A stretch of DNA of 64,000 nt from the NCBI RefSeq assembly GCF_013744875.1, contig NZ_CP059399.1:6076001-6140000 (forward strand), written 5' to 3'. This stretch comes from Nocardia huaxiensis (GTDB taxonomy: Bacteria > Actinomycetota > Actinomycetes > Mycobacteriales > Mycobacteriaceae). Shown in pieces: positions 40,483 through 49,097 of the stretch. How positions within the stretch are numbered: position 1 is the stretch's first letter; each line of letters starts with the position of its first letter. The position numbers and the translations under genes were made by a program. The notes under the pieces are model-generated. The model had not been told where the DNA came from. It saw nothing but the letters and a program-made list of their open reading frames with translations, and made no database searches.

Positions 40483-41112
40483 GTGGAGCAGCAATCCGCG
40501 GTATCACTGGACGTCGTCACCCTGCGCTACGGACCCGACGAGCCGACCGTCACCCTCGGTGTGGCGCCCCGGCAATGGGATCCGTTCGCCGGGGAACTCG
40601 CGCTACCCGGCGTCCTCCTGCATCGCGGGGAACGCCTCGTGACGGCGGCACGGCGGGCCGTGCACACCAAACTCGGAGTGCCCGAGGCATCCATCAGCGC
40701 CGTCGGACAGCTGGCCACCTTCGACGAACCCAATCGCGACCCGCGCGGGCCGACGCTGTCCATCGCCATGTGGGCGGTCGTCACCGACCACCCCTCCGAC
40801 GCGGTGTGGGTGCCGTTCGACAAGGTGCCGCAGCTGGCCTTCGACCACAACGGCATCGTCTCGGCCGCACGAGCCCTGCTGGCCGGAATGCTGTGGAAGG
40901 ACCTGACTTTCACGCGCGCACTGGTCGGCGAGCAGTTCCCGGCCACCCGCGCGGTAGAACTCACCACCGCCTTGGACGGCACCCGCCCCGACCCAGGCAA
41001 CCTGAACCGCACCCTCGCCGCAATCCCCGGACTCACCCGCACCGGCGACCGCGTACGAGTGAAAGCCACCGGCCGCCCAGCCGCGGTCTGGGCCTTCGAC
41101 CACGCGGGCTGA
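40483..41112 (+). CDS. NrtR-like regulator: inactive Nudix domain plus winged helix
   Basis: The N-terminal domain (1-130) is Nudix-like, but all three catalytic Glu of the Nudix box are replaced (Arg58-Ala-Val-His-Thr-Lys-Leu-Gly65), so it should bind rather than hydrolyse its ligand. The C-terminal domain (about 140-210; FTRALVGEQFPATR, NLNRTLAAIPG, TGRPAAVWAF) matches the winged helix of NrtR, the NAD-metabolism repressor. NrtR proteins respond to ADP-ribose or NAD-related nucleotides. Start is ambiguous: GTG 40483 or TTG 40477, each within 10 bases of the upstream stop. Confidence 0.8.
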   Translation: MEQQSAVSLDVVTLRYGPDEPTVTLGVAPRQWDPFAGELALPGVLLHRGERLVTAARRAVHTKLGVPEASISAVGQLATFDEPNRDPRGPTLSIAMWAVVTDHPSDAVWVPFDKVPQLAFDHNGIVSAARALLAGMLWKDLTFTRALVGEQFPATRAVELTTALDGTRPDPGNLNRTLAAIPGLTRTGDRVRVKATGRPAAVWAFDHAG

Positions 41113-41207
41113 GGACCAACGGTCGGCGCCCCCGGCCGTACGCGACCCGGCGGCGAAACCCGCTGTCCTCCAAATGTTTCCGGCGGCCCCACGCGACCGG
41201 TTGCCGG

Positions 41208-41822
41208 TCAGCGGCGCGTCCCCGCGGGCTCAGCGGACAGCAGCGAGCGCGTAATCTCCAGAATCCCCGCGCGCACGCGCTCGACTTCGCCGGCTCGAGC
41301 CAGGGTGGCCGCGTAGTCCGTGCTGATCATGCTGAGCAGCAGCGGGCCGACCATGTCGGCGTCGAGGTCTGGGCGGACCTCGTTGAGCAGCGCGGCGATA
41401 TGACGAAACCAGACGGCGTGGATTTCGGCGGTGCGCGGGTGCGGCGGGATGACCGCGGTGCGCGAGGCCGCCATGAGTTCGACGTGATCGCCGGCCATGG
41501 TGATCATGGCGTCGACGAAGGCGAGCAGGCGGTCGGACGCGGGTGCGCCGGGACCCAGCGGGGGCGGACCTTCGGCGATGGCGGCCATGAGGTTCTCGGC
41601 CGGCTCGGACAGCAGCGCATGCAGCAGGCCCGCGCGGTTGCCGAAGCGGTGGAACACGGTGCCCTTGCCGACGCCGGCCGCGGCGGCCACGCGGTCCATG
41701 GTGACGCCGTCCGCGCCGTGTTCGGCGAGCAGCGTGCGGGTGGCATCGAGGATCGCGCGCCGGTTACGCGCCGCGTCGGCGCGCTCTTTTCGCTGCTCGG
41801 ATGCCATTGCCTCGACTTTCAT
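41208..41822 (-). CDS. TetR-family regulator, divergent from a quinone oxidoreductase
   Basis: This protein has a TetR helix-turn-helix (MDRVAAAAGVGKGTVFHRFGNRAGLL) and a helical effector domain. ATG 41822 or ATG 41807 are both possible; neither has a strong ribosome site. The 15-bp operator half (41830-41844) is 7 bp upstream of the first. Divergent placement and the paired repeats imply control of the oxidoreductase at 41893. Confidence 0.87.
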   Translation of the reverse strand: MKVEAMASEQRKERADAARNRRAILDATRTLLAEHGADGVTMDRVAAAAGVGKGTVFHRFGNRAGLLHALLSEPAENLMAAIAEGPPPLGPGAPASDRLLAFVDAMITMAGDHVELMAASRTAVIPPHPRTAEIHAVWFRHIAALLNEVRPDLDADMVGPLLLSMISTDYAATLARAGEVERVRAGILEITRSLLSAEPAGTRR

Positions 41823-41829
41823 TGACAAG

Positions 41830-41844
41830 TTGACCGGCGGTCCA
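41830..41844. promoter_or_regulatory. TetR operator (TTGACCGGCGGTCCA)
   Basis: Core GACCG-G-CGGTC palindrome. The same 15-mer pattern recurs in inverted orientation at 41863-41877. Confidence 0.65.
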
Positions 41845-41862
41845 TATCGTTTCGCACACAAC

Positions 41863-41877
41863 TGGACCATCAGTCAA
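41863..41877. promoter_or_regulatory. TetR operator, inverted copy (TGGACCATCAGTCAA)
   Basis: The reverse complement reads TTGACTGATGGTCCA, matching the first site at 11 of 15 positions. Centres are 33 bp apart. Confidence 0.6.
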
Positions 41878-41892
41878 TTTATGAGGTTTTCT

Positions 41893-42861
41893 GTGCAGGC
41901 AATCGTAATGACCGCAGTCGGCGGACCCGAAGTCCTGGTGTCGCAGCAGGTGCCCGCGCCGCGTCCGCGAGCCGGTGAGGTGCTCATCCGGACCGAGGCG
42001 ATACCGGTGCTCTTCCCCGAGACGCTGCTGCGCTCGGGCGCATTCCCCTTCCCCGCACCGACGCCGCTGATCTTCGGCATGCAGGCCGCCGGGGTGGTGG
42101 TCGAGATCGGCGCTGGCGTCGACGCCGCGCTGATCGGGCAGCGAGTCATGGTGGCGAGCAACAGTTTCGGGACCTATGCCGAACAGGTCTGCGCCCCAGT
42201 CGAATCCGTGACCGCGATCCCGGACGGGCTGTCGCCGGTGGAGGCCGCCGCGGTCACCATGAGCGCCTCGGTCGCCATCCCCCTGCTCGAAACCGCGGCC
42301 CTGACCGGCACCGAAACCGTCCTGATCGAAGTCGCCGCAACAGGAGTCGGCGGCTATCTCACCCAGCTGGCCAAGGAATACGGTGCGGCCCGCGTCATAG
42401 CCACAGCAGGCGGGCCGGTCAAGGCCGACCGCGCCCGCGAACTCGGCGCCGACGAAGTCATCGACCACACCGACCCCGACTGGCCGCAGGGCCTGCCCGA
42501 AATCCTCGGCGGCACAACGATAGACGTCGTTTTCGACGCCCTGGGCGGCGACAGCGCCCGCACCCTCCTCGACCTCATGACCCCGGTGCGCGGCCGAATG
42601 CTCAGCTACGGCTGGCTTTCCGGCGCACCCGCGCAGGTCACCGCCATGGATCTGATCATGCGCGGACTCACTCTCACCGGCTGTTCGGGCCCCGCCTGGC
42701 TGGCCGGCGTCGATCGATCCCGCGCAACGGCCCTCACCCGCGCCGCGACCGGATCGATCACACCCTTGCTCGACCGCGTCCTCCCCCTCGACCAGGCCGC
42801 AGCGGCCCACCAGCTGATCGCCGACCGCGTCCCCGTCGGCACCATCGTGCTGCAACCCTGA
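41893..42861 (+). CDS. Zinc-independent quinone oxidoreductase (MDR family)
   Basis: This 322-residue medium-chain dehydrogenase/reductase of the quinone oxidoreductase type uses NADPH. The cofactor loop is AATGVGGYLTQLAK, and the N-terminus MQAIVMTAVGGPEVL is typical. There are no zinc-binding Cys clusters. The GTG at 41893 has TGAGG 6 bases upstream; an ATG at 41881 is in frame. Probably induced when the divergent TetR is released, in response to a quinone or electrophile. Confidence 0.88.
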   Translation: MQAIVMTAVGGPEVLVSQQVPAPRPRAGEVLIRTEAIPVLFPETLLRSGAFPFPAPTPLIFGMQAAGVVVEIGAGVDAALIGQRVMVASNSFGTYAEQVCAPVESVTAIPDGLSPVEAAAVTMSASVAIPLLETAALTGTETVLIEVAATGVGGYLTQLAKEYGAARVIATAGGPVKADRARELGADEVIDHTDPDWPQGLPEILGGTTIDVVFDALGGDSARTLLDLMTPVRGRMLSYGWLSGAPAQVTAMDLIMRGLTLTGCSGPAWLAGVDRSRATALTRAATGSITPLLDRVLPLDQAAAAHQLIADRVPVGTIVLQP

Positions 42862-42895
42862 CAGTTCCCGGACCACAGGGGTTTCCGGCCGTAGG

Positions 42896-43726
42896 ATGAC
42901 GCCTGTGGACGCCGTCGACCGGATCGATCCCCTGCGCGCCAATCGCGATAACTGGGACGCGCGAGCGCCCATCCATGCGGCCTCGCAGTTCTACCGTGGT
43001 CGCGATTCGGCGTTCTGGTTCGCTCCGTTCGAATGGGATGTGCTCGGCGATGTCCGCGACCGCGACGTCCTGCACCTGCAATGCCATCTCGGCACGGAGA
43101 CAATCGAATTCGCCAAGCGCGGCGCTCGCGCCACCGGGCTCGACTTCTCCCCCGAATCCCTCCGCTACGCCCGCGAACTGGCCGGTGACACAGTCGAATA
43201 CGTTTGCGCCGACGTTCACGACGCCGTCACCGCCCTGTCCAATAGGCAATTCGACATCGTCTACACCGGGAAAGGCGCCCTGTGCTACCTCCCCGACCTC
43301 CCCCGCTGGGCCGCCGTGACAGCCGACCTCCTCCGCCCCGGAGCCCTCCTCTACATAGTCGAATTCCACCCGCTCCTCCACGCCCTGGACCTCACACCCC
43401 CGCCCGGCGCGGACCCGGAAGCCCTCCTCCTCACCGACGACTACCTCGGCACCCACGGCACCAAAGCCCGCAACAGCCCCCGCACCTACACCGACGGCCC
43501 CCACCTCCCCACCGCCACAGCAGCTTTCGAATGGCGCCACGGCCTGGGCGACGTCATCACCGCCCTGCTCAGCGCCGGCCTCCGAATCACCGCCCTCCAC
43601 GAATCCGACACCCTCCCCTGGCCCCGCTGGCCCCACATGCGCCCCACCCCCACCGGCTGGTACCGCCTCCCACCCGAATCCCCCGCCCTCCCCCTCCTCT
43701 ACGGCCTCGCCGCCACGAAACCCTAA
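42896..43726 (+). CDS. Class I SAM-dependent methyltransferase
   Basis: This 276-residue Rossmann-fold methyltransferase has a motif I variant LHLQCHLGTETIEFA, then GLDFSPESL (acidic end of strand 2) and FDIVYTGKGAL (motif IV region). The pattern resembles UbiE/Methyltransf_11-type small-molecule methyltransferases. ATG 42896 or GTG 42905 may be the start. Its stop overlaps that of the convergent ADP-ribosylglycohydrolase gene. Substrate is unknown. Confidence 0.85.
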   Translation: MTPVDAVDRIDPLRANRDNWDARAPIHAASQFYRGRDSAFWFAPFEWDVLGDVRDRDVLHLQCHLGTETIEFAKRGARATGLDFSPESLRYARELAGDTVEYVCADVHDAVTALSNRQFDIVYTGKGALCYLPDLPRWAAVTADLLRPGALLYIVEFHPLLHALDLTPPPGADPEALLLTDDYLGTHGTKARNSPRTYTDGPHLPTATAAFEWRHGLGDVITALLSAGLRITALHESDTLPWPRWPHMRPTPTGWYRLPPESPALPLLYGLAATKP

Positions 43727-44628
43727 AGCGCGCGGCCGGATTCCTCGATACCGCACCAATAGGGCAGCGGCTCCAGGTTTTTCAGCCAATCGGAGGGCAG
43801 GGCGTCATAGCCGACAGCGGTGCCCACGATGCCGCAGGTAATAGCGCAGGTGGTGTCCATGTCGCCGCCGGCGATGACTGTGGACCAGAATGCCGCGGGA
43901 AAGTCGGCGATGTTCTTGGCCGCAGTCCAGAGTGCGAAGGGGACGGTGTCCTGTGCGCTGATCTCGATGCCGTTGCCGAGGACGGCGGCGGCCGAGCGCG
44001 GGTCCTCCAGATGAAGGAGCGAGCGCGCGGTGTCTATGCCGTCGCGAACCAGGCTGGGCTGCACATGTTCTCGGATAGCTGCGAGGTATTCGTCCGGGCT
44101 GCCGGGGTTCGCGACCGGCGCGAGCGCGGCCGCAACTGCCACGGCGACAGCACCGGCCACACCTTCGGGGTGGGTATGGGTGACGACTGCCGACAGCGCC
44201 GCTCGAGCGGCCGCACGTTCCGGATCGCCTGCGAAATAGGCGCCCAGCGGCGGCACCCGCATGGCCGCGCCATTGCCCCACGATCCACGACCGTCGAATT
44301 GTTCCGCCGCCAGCGTCCTCCAGTCGGCTCCCTCGCCGACCAGACGAAGCAGTCTGCCCGCCGAGGGGCCGTACCCGCGATAGAAGTCGTAGTGCTCAGC
44401 GAAGCTGCGCGCCAGCGCATCCTGCTCGATCTCACCGTGCCGACCGAGCACGGCGATCACCGAAGCCGCCATCTCGGTGTCGTCGGTCCAGGTCCATTCA
44501 CCATCGGGAACCGTGATGGACTCGAAGTGCGGCCGGTTTGCGGGAACGAAGAATTGGGAGCCCAGGGCATCGCCGAGAGCCAGACCGTACAGGGATCCGA
44601 GGACGCGAGAAGAGAAGGTTTTAGTCAT
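43723..44628 (-). CDS. ADP-ribosylglycohydrolase family protein
   Basis: This 301-residue protein is an all-helical ARH-fold hydrolase that removes ADP-ribose from proteins or small molecules. The metal-binding motifs are present: WTDDTEMA (47-54) and GGDMDTT near residue 260, plus GDALGSQFF at the N-terminus. It probably binds two Mg ions. The start region carries a 9-base match (GTTTTAGTC, 44618-44626) to the operator half-site at 37150. It may act in the same ADP-ribose/NAD context as the NrtR-like regulator 2.6 kb away, though this is only inference. Confidence 0.9.
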   Translation of the reverse strand: MTKTFSSRVLGSLYGLALGDALGSQFFVPANRPHFESITVPDGEWTWTDDTEMAASVIAVLGRHGEIEQDALARSFAEHYDFYRGYGPSAGRLLRLVGEGADWRTLAAEQFDGRGSWGNGAAMRVPPLGAYFAGDPERAAARAALSAVVTHTHPEGVAGAVAVAVAAALAPVANPGSPDEYLAAIREHVQPSLVRDGIDTARSLLHLEDPRSAAAVLGNGIEISAQDTVPFALWTAAKNIADFPAAFWSTVIAGGDMDTTCAITCGIVGTAVGYDALPSDWLKNLEPLPYWCGIEESGRAL

Positions 44629-44720
44629 TACTACCGATTCTGTACCAGCCGGTAGCGGGTTGCCAAGCCGCCCAGGAACGTAGAACAAAGCGTGCCGGGG
44701 ACAATCGACCGGAGCGCTGG

Positions 44721-44861
44721 TCAGTCGTCGGCCACTACGACGGTGCCGGTCACGATGTCTGCCACGGTTTGGCGGCGCTCGTGCCAGGCGAGCGCGCTCA
44801 GTGCTGCGGCGCGATGAGCTCGTTCGAGCCACTCGGCGTAGCGGGGATCGCTGACGCCCGG
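44721..44861 (-). other. In-frame coding-like tail downstream of the thioesterase stop
   Basis: After the TGA of the thioesterase gene the same frame stays open for 46 codons, reading PGVSDPRYAEWLERAHRA and later AWHERRQTVADIVTG, with GC-rich third positions like real genes nearby. It has no start codon near its beginning. It could be a remnant of a deleted gene or chance. Function unknown. Confidence 0.25.
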
Positions 44862-45707
44862 TCAGGGGTTCGCGCTGCGCATCAGGCCGTGGGCGGCCAC
44901 CGAGGCCACCAATTCGCCTGTGCGCGTGAAGACCTGGATGCGCTCGAACATGCGGCCGGCGCCGGCGAACGGGCTCTCGCAGCGCAGCAGTAGCCAGTCG
45001 TGCAGGGTGAACGGGCGGTGGAAGGTGATGGTCTGGGCGAGCATGGCCGACGGTCCGCGGCCGCCGCGGCGGTCGATCTCGGCCTGCGGGTAGGGGCGCA
45101 TGGCGGTCGGGCCGAGGAAGCCCTCGCTGCCGTGGGCGAGCAGGGCACGGGCGAGGCCGGGAAGGTCGGGGGACTTGGTGCAGCGCATCCAGATGTCCAG
45201 GGACGGCGGGGCGGCGAGGTCCAGCGCCACCGCGTCGGCGCCGCCGAAGGTTCGGACCTCCCATGGCAGCAGCGCGCACGGCAACTCCGCGCACTCCTCC
45301 GGGCCGGGGACGTCGGCGGGCAAAGTCGTGCTGTGCGTGAGGAAGTCGGGTTCGTCGAGGCTGAGCATGGCCAGCACCCGCGCGTGCTCGCGCTCCTCCT
45401 GCCGGAACGACACCTGCACGGTGGCCAGCGCCCGCCCGGACTGCACCACCTCGACCTGCACGTCGACCTCACGATCGGCGTATCCGCCGCGCGGGAAGAC
45501 ACCGTGCAGCGACTGCACCGCCATATGCGGCACCGTCCGCTCGGCGGCGATCACAGCCTGCGCGAGCGTCTGACTCCCCAGCGTGGTGGGCAGGGTCGAG
45601 GTCACATTCCGCGCCCGGAATCGCCCCGGTCCGACCTCGTCGAGATCCAGTACCGAGAGCAGATCGGCCAGGTCGACGACCGGCCACAGATGCGTTCCAC
45701 CAGCCAC
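44862..45707 (-). CDS. Acyl-CoA thioesterase II-like (TesB double hot-dog)
   Basis: The protein has two hot-dog domains and hydrolyses acyl-CoA esters. Visible features are the N-terminal LADLLSVLDLDEVGPGRFRARN, a mid-protein HGVFPRGG, and LAQTITFHRPFTLHDWLLL with the C-terminal Asp/Thr/Gln-type active-site region. The GTG at 45707 was chosen because the family starts close to the first helix; further in-frame codons upstream are possible. Lies downstream of a YciI-like gene with a gap of 79 bp. Confidence 0.82.
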   Translation of the reverse strand: MAGGTHLWPVVDLADLLSVLDLDEVGPGRFRARNVTSTLPTTLGSQTLAQAVIAAERTVPHMAVQSLHGVFPRGGYADREVDVQVEVVQSGRALATVQVSFRQEEREHARVLAMLSLDEPDFLTHSTTLPADVPGPEECAELPCALLPWEVRTFGGADAVALDLAAPPSLDIWMRCTKSPDLPGLARALLAHGSEGFLGPTAMRPYPQAEIDRRGGRGPSAMLAQTITFHRPFTLHDWLLLRCESPFAGAGRMFERIQVFTRTGELVASVAAHGLMRSANP

Positions 45708-45786
45708 GGCGACATGCTCGCACACACAACCGATTCCGGAGAAACCGGCGAGCGGTGAGTGGGATGCGCCCGGCGTGGTGAACCGG

Positions 45787-46044
45787 TCAGCCGGTGATTT
45801 CCCACTCGTAGACGGTGAGCTCCGATGCACCCGTGGTGTGAATGGGATCGGTCTCGACCAAAGCCTGTGCGGCGGCGAGAGATTCGGCCAGCAGCACGTA
45901 TGCGCCACCGGTACCGTCGGTGAATTTGCCCGTCTCCACGAGGTTTCCCTCGGCGCGGACGGCGTCGAGCCACTGCTTGTGGGGCTCGATCACGCTGGAG
46001 TCGAAGCGCGGGGTGCGCATGGCCATGACCAGATATTTGCGCAC
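45787..46044 (-). CDS. YciI-like protein
   Basis: This 85-residue ferredoxin-fold protein has the YciI pattern: an N-terminal strand RKYLVMAMRTPR, then His in EPHKQWLD, and DPIHTTGASELTVYEWEI at the end. Biochemical role is unclear for most members. It ends 79 bp before the thioesterase start and lies 19 bp after nusB. Confidence 0.85.
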   Translation of the reverse strand: MRKYLVMAMRTPRFDSSVIEPHKQWLDAVRAEGNLVETGKFTDGTGGAYVLLAESLAAAQALVETDPIHTTGASELTVYEWEITG

Positions 46045-46063
46045 CCTGCGCTACTCCTCGGAA

Positions 46064-46576
46064 TTACTCGGCGTCGGCGGGGGTGGACCGGGTCGCGGCC
46101 GCGGCGGCACGCACCTGCGGAGCCACCTCGACCACGCGGCCGAGCACACCGTTGATGAAGGACGGAGAGTCGTCGGTGGACAGCGCCTTGGCCAGCTCCA
46201 CCGCCTCGTCGACCGCCACCACGGGCGGAACATCGTTGGCGTGGAACAACTCCCACACCGCCACCCGCAGAATGGCGCGGTCCACGGCGGGCAGCCGGGA
46301 CAGCGTCCAATCCTGCAGATAGGACTCGATGGTGCCGTCCACCCGATCCAGGTCGTCGGCGACGCCTTCGACCAGGACACGGGTGTAGGGGTTCACCGGG
46401 GCCACCGACTCGTCACGCACGGAGAGCGAGACGCGTTCGGCGAGGAGTTCCGCGGGGTCGATATCGCGGGCCTCGGCCTCGAAGAGCAGGTCCACGGCGC
46501 GGCGGCGAGCCTTGTGCCGGGCACCCAGCTTCTTGTAGGACGACTTCTTGTCGGGCTGATCGGCCACGGTCACCAT
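46064..46576 (-). CDS. nusB: Transcription antitermination factor NusB
   Basis: NusB binds boxA RNA with S10 (NusE) and helps antitermination of rRNA operons. The 170-residue helical protein starts [18 protein letters not shown] and has the conserved [13 protein letters not shown] and [20 protein letters not shown] motifs, ending FINGVLG. It is downstream of efp with an 11-bp gap, as in M. tuberculosis. Confidence 0.96.
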   Translation of the reverse strand: MVTVADQPDKKSSYKKLGARHKARRRAVDLLFEAEARDIDPAELLAERVSLSVRDESVAPVNPYTRVLVEGVADDLDRVDGTIESYLQDWTLSRLPAVDRAILRVAVWELFHANDVPPVVAVDEAVELAKALSTDDSPSFINGVLGRVVEVAPQVRAAAAATRSTPADAE

Positions 46577-46587
46577 TATCCGTCGCG

Positions 46588-47151
46588 TCAGGAGTTGACG
46601 CGGCTGATGTAGCTGCCGTCGCGGGTGTCGATGCGCAGCTTGTCACCCTGGTTGATGAACAGCGGCACCTGCACCTCGGCGCCGGTCTCCACGGTGGCGG
46701 GCTTGGTGCCGGCCGAGGAGCGGTCGCCCTGCAGGCCCGGCTCGGTGTGGGTGACGATGACGTCGATGGCGACGGGCAGCTCGACGAACAGCGCCTCACC
46801 CTCGTGCATGGCGATCTGCACGGCCATGTTCTCCAGCAGGAAGCCGGCATTGCGGCCCAGCAGCTGCTCGCCCAGGTGCACCTGGTCGTAGGTCTCGCCG
46901 TCCATGAAGATGTAGTCCTCACCGTCGTGGTAGAGGTAGGTCATGTCGCGGCGATCGACGGTGGCGGTCTCGACCTTCACACCGGCGTTGAAGGTCTTGT
47001 CGACGACCTTGCCCGAGACCACGTTCTTCAGCTTGGTGCGCACGAAGGCGGGACCCTTACCCGGCTTCACGTGCTGGAACTCGACGATCTGCTGCAGCTG
47101 ATTGTCGATCTTCAGCACGAGGCCGTTCTTGAAGTCGCTGGTGTCCGCCAC
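46588..47151 (-). CDS. efp: Translation elongation factor P
   Basis: EF-P relieves ribosome stalling at polyproline. The 187-residue, three-barrel protein has the loop PGKGP (Lys32) that in actinobacteria is palindromic and reported to work unmodified. Domain III ends with the EF-P signature near [16 protein letters not shown]. Start is GTG. It lies between pepQ and nusB in the same operon. Confidence 0.97.
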   Translation of the reverse strand: MADTSDFKNGLVLKIDNQLQQIVEFQHVKPGKGPAFVRTKLKNVVSGKVVDKTFNAGVKVETATVDRRDMTYLYHDGEDYIFMDGETYDQVHLGEQLLGRNAGFLLENMAVQIAMHEGEALFVELPVAIDVIVTHTEPGLQGDRSSAGTKPATVETGAEVQVPLFINQGDKLRIDTRDGSYISRVNS

Positions 47152-47186
47152 TGTCCTCGGATCTCCTACTAGTCGGTAAAACGCCG

Positions 47187-48311
47187 TCAGTCGACGACGA
47201 TCAGGTCTTTGCTGGTGCGGGTGAGCAGTTCCGGGCCCCCCTTGCGAACCACGAGCGTGTCCTCGATCCGGACACCGCCGCGGCCGGGGAGGTACACACC
47301 TGGCTCGACGGTCACCGCCACGCCATCCAGCAGTGTACCTGTGCCCGTTTTGGCGATTCCGGGCGCTTCATGGATCTGCAGGCCCACGCCGTGTCCGAGA
47401 CCGTGCACGAAGTACTCGCCGTAGCCCGCCGCCTCGATGACCTTGCGGGACGCGGCGTCGACGGCCTTGGTGGCGATGCCGGGGGCGAGGGCTTCCCGGC
47501 CCGCCTGCTGTGAGGCGTGGACCAGGTCGTAGATCTCGCGCTGCCAGTCCGCGACCTGGCCGAGGACGAAGGTGCGGGTCATGTCGGAGTGGTAGCCGTC
47601 GACCGTCGCACCGAAGTCGAGCTTCACGAAATCACCGGTGGCCAGCACCGATTCGGTCGGGCGATGGTGCGGGACAGCCGAATTCGGGCCGGCGGCCACG
47701 ATCGTCTCGAAGGAGATCGCGTCCGCACCGTGGTCGAACATGAGCCATTCCAGTTCGCGCGCCACCTGGCGTTCGGTGCGGCCGGGACGGATGCCGCCGC
47801 GTTCCAGCAGGGTGGCGAGGGCGGCGTCGGCGGCCTCGCAGGCGGCGCGCAGGCGGCCGACTTCGTAGGCGTCCTTGACCATGCGCAGCTGCTCCACCAG
47901 GCCCGCGATCGGCACCAGATCCAAGCCGGTGTTCAGCGCCTGAAAGCCGTGCTGCTGGTCGACGGTGACGATGTGGCTCTCGAAACCGACACGGCCGGTT
48001 TGCCATTCGCCGGCGATCTCGATGACACGCCGCGCGCTGGCGCGATTGATCTCCGCGCGCAGATCGGGCACCTGCTCGCCCACCTGGGTGATGTAGCGGC
48101 CGTCGGTGCAGATGACGGTGCGGTCCTCGCTGCTGTCCCAGGCGTAGACCAGCAGCGCGGCATTGGATCCGGTGAATCCGGTGAGATAGCGGATATTGAT
48201 CAGATCCGTCACCAGCAGTGCGTCGACGCGGTTTTCGACCAGCAGGTCGCGCAGCGATGCCCGGCGGAGTGCGTAATTCGGCCGCGAGCCTGGATCGTGA
48301 TCAGCAGACAT
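47187..48311 (-). CDS. pepQ: Xaa-Pro dipeptidase/aminopeptidase PepQ
   Basis: This 374-residue metallopeptidase of the M24 family cleaves before proline. Metal ligands are the Asp pair in [20 protein letters not shown], His in [16 protein letters not shown] and Glu residues in [11 protein letters not shown] and GVRIEDTL. The N-terminal creatinase domain begins SLRDLLVEN. It is the first gene of the pepQ-efp-nusB group, divergent from the prepilin peptidase. Confidence 0.94.
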   Translation of the reverse strand: MSADHDPGSRPNYALRRASLRDLLVENRVDALLVTDLINIRYLTGFTGSNAALLVYAWDSSEDRTVICTDGRYITQVGEQVPDLRAEINRASARRVIEIAGEWQTGRVGFESHIVTVDQQHGFQALNTGLDLVPIAGLVEQLRMVKDAYEVGRLRAACEAADAALATLLERGGIRPGRTERQVARELEWLMFDHGADAISFETIVAAGPNSAVPHHRPTESVLATGDFVKLDFGATVDGYHSDMTRTFVLGQVADWQREIYDLVHASQQAGREALAPGIATKAVDAASRKVIEAAGYGEYFVHGLGHGVGLQIHEAPGIAKTGTGTLLDGVAVTVEPGVYLPGRGGVRIEDTLVVRKGGPELLTRTSKDLIVVD

Positions 48312-48461
48312 GCGTCCAAGCTACCGCCGACACGCCGCGAAGCCGACGGCAACACGGGAATGCGCGGGTCACTGGAACCCTGCTTGTTCACATGCCAAGT
48401 GGTTCTCCACATTTCGTGAACGCACGGCCCACGAGAGCGTTCGGCGCGCGATGCTCGACAC

Positions 48462-49037
48462 ATGGAAATCATCGCCCTGCTCGCCTTCACCGTCTGGTGC
48501 ATGGCGCTCAGCGGGATCGACGTGCGCGACCGCCGGCTTCCGAACGCACTCACCCTCCCCGGTGCGGCCGCGATCCTGGGCTACGGATTTCTAGGGGGCA
48601 GGTGGTCGACGGCGGTGCTCGGCGCGCTGTTGCTGGCCGTTCCTTATCTACTCGTGCACCTGCTGGCACCGGACGCCCTCGGCGCCGGAGATGTGAAGCT
48701 CGCCCTCGGGCTCGGGGCCGCCACCGCGCTCGGCGGGGCGCAGACCTGGGTGTGGGCAGCCATGGCCGCGCCGGCCCTCACCGCCTGCGCGGGCGTGGCA
48801 CTGCGCGTGCTGAACCGGCAGCACCGTGCATCCGGTACCTCCCTGCCGAGTGTGGCGTTGGTGACGTCGGCCGATCCGGATCGACGGTCCGGCACCCGGC
48901 CGCCGCCCCGCTCACCGTCGTCGATTCGGGCGGTGCGACCTTGGGATTCACCACTGTCGCGGCTACCGGAAACGGCTGTCCCGCATGGTCCGGCCATGTG
49001 TGCGGCGAGCCTGGTCGCGCTCGTCGTGGGCCCGTGA
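48462..49037 (+). CDS. Prepilin peptidase (A24 family, CpaA/TadV-like)
   Basis: This 191-residue membrane aspartic peptidase lacks the N-terminal methylase domain. The two catalytic Asp are in SGIDVRDRRLPN and the GxGD motif GAGDVKL. Transmembrane helices surround both. A long hydrophilic insert (about residues 118-165) precedes the last hydrophobic segment. No pilin or tad gene is in the window. The same gene adjoins the aro cluster in M. tuberculosis (Rv2551c). Confidence 0.82.
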   Translation: MEIIALLAFTVWCMALSGIDVRDRRLPNALTLPGAAAILGYGFLGGRWSTAVLGALLLAVPYLLVHLLAPDALGAGDVKLALGLGAATALGGAQTWVWAAMAAPALTACAGVALRVLNRQHRASGTSLPSVALVTSADPDRRSGTRPPPRSPSSIRAVRPWDSPLSRLPETAVPHGPAMCAASLVALVVGP

Positions 49038-49097
49038 CACCCGGGTCTGCCGGACCATGTGTCCGATCGAGCCAAATGACATGGAAGGATGTAACCC

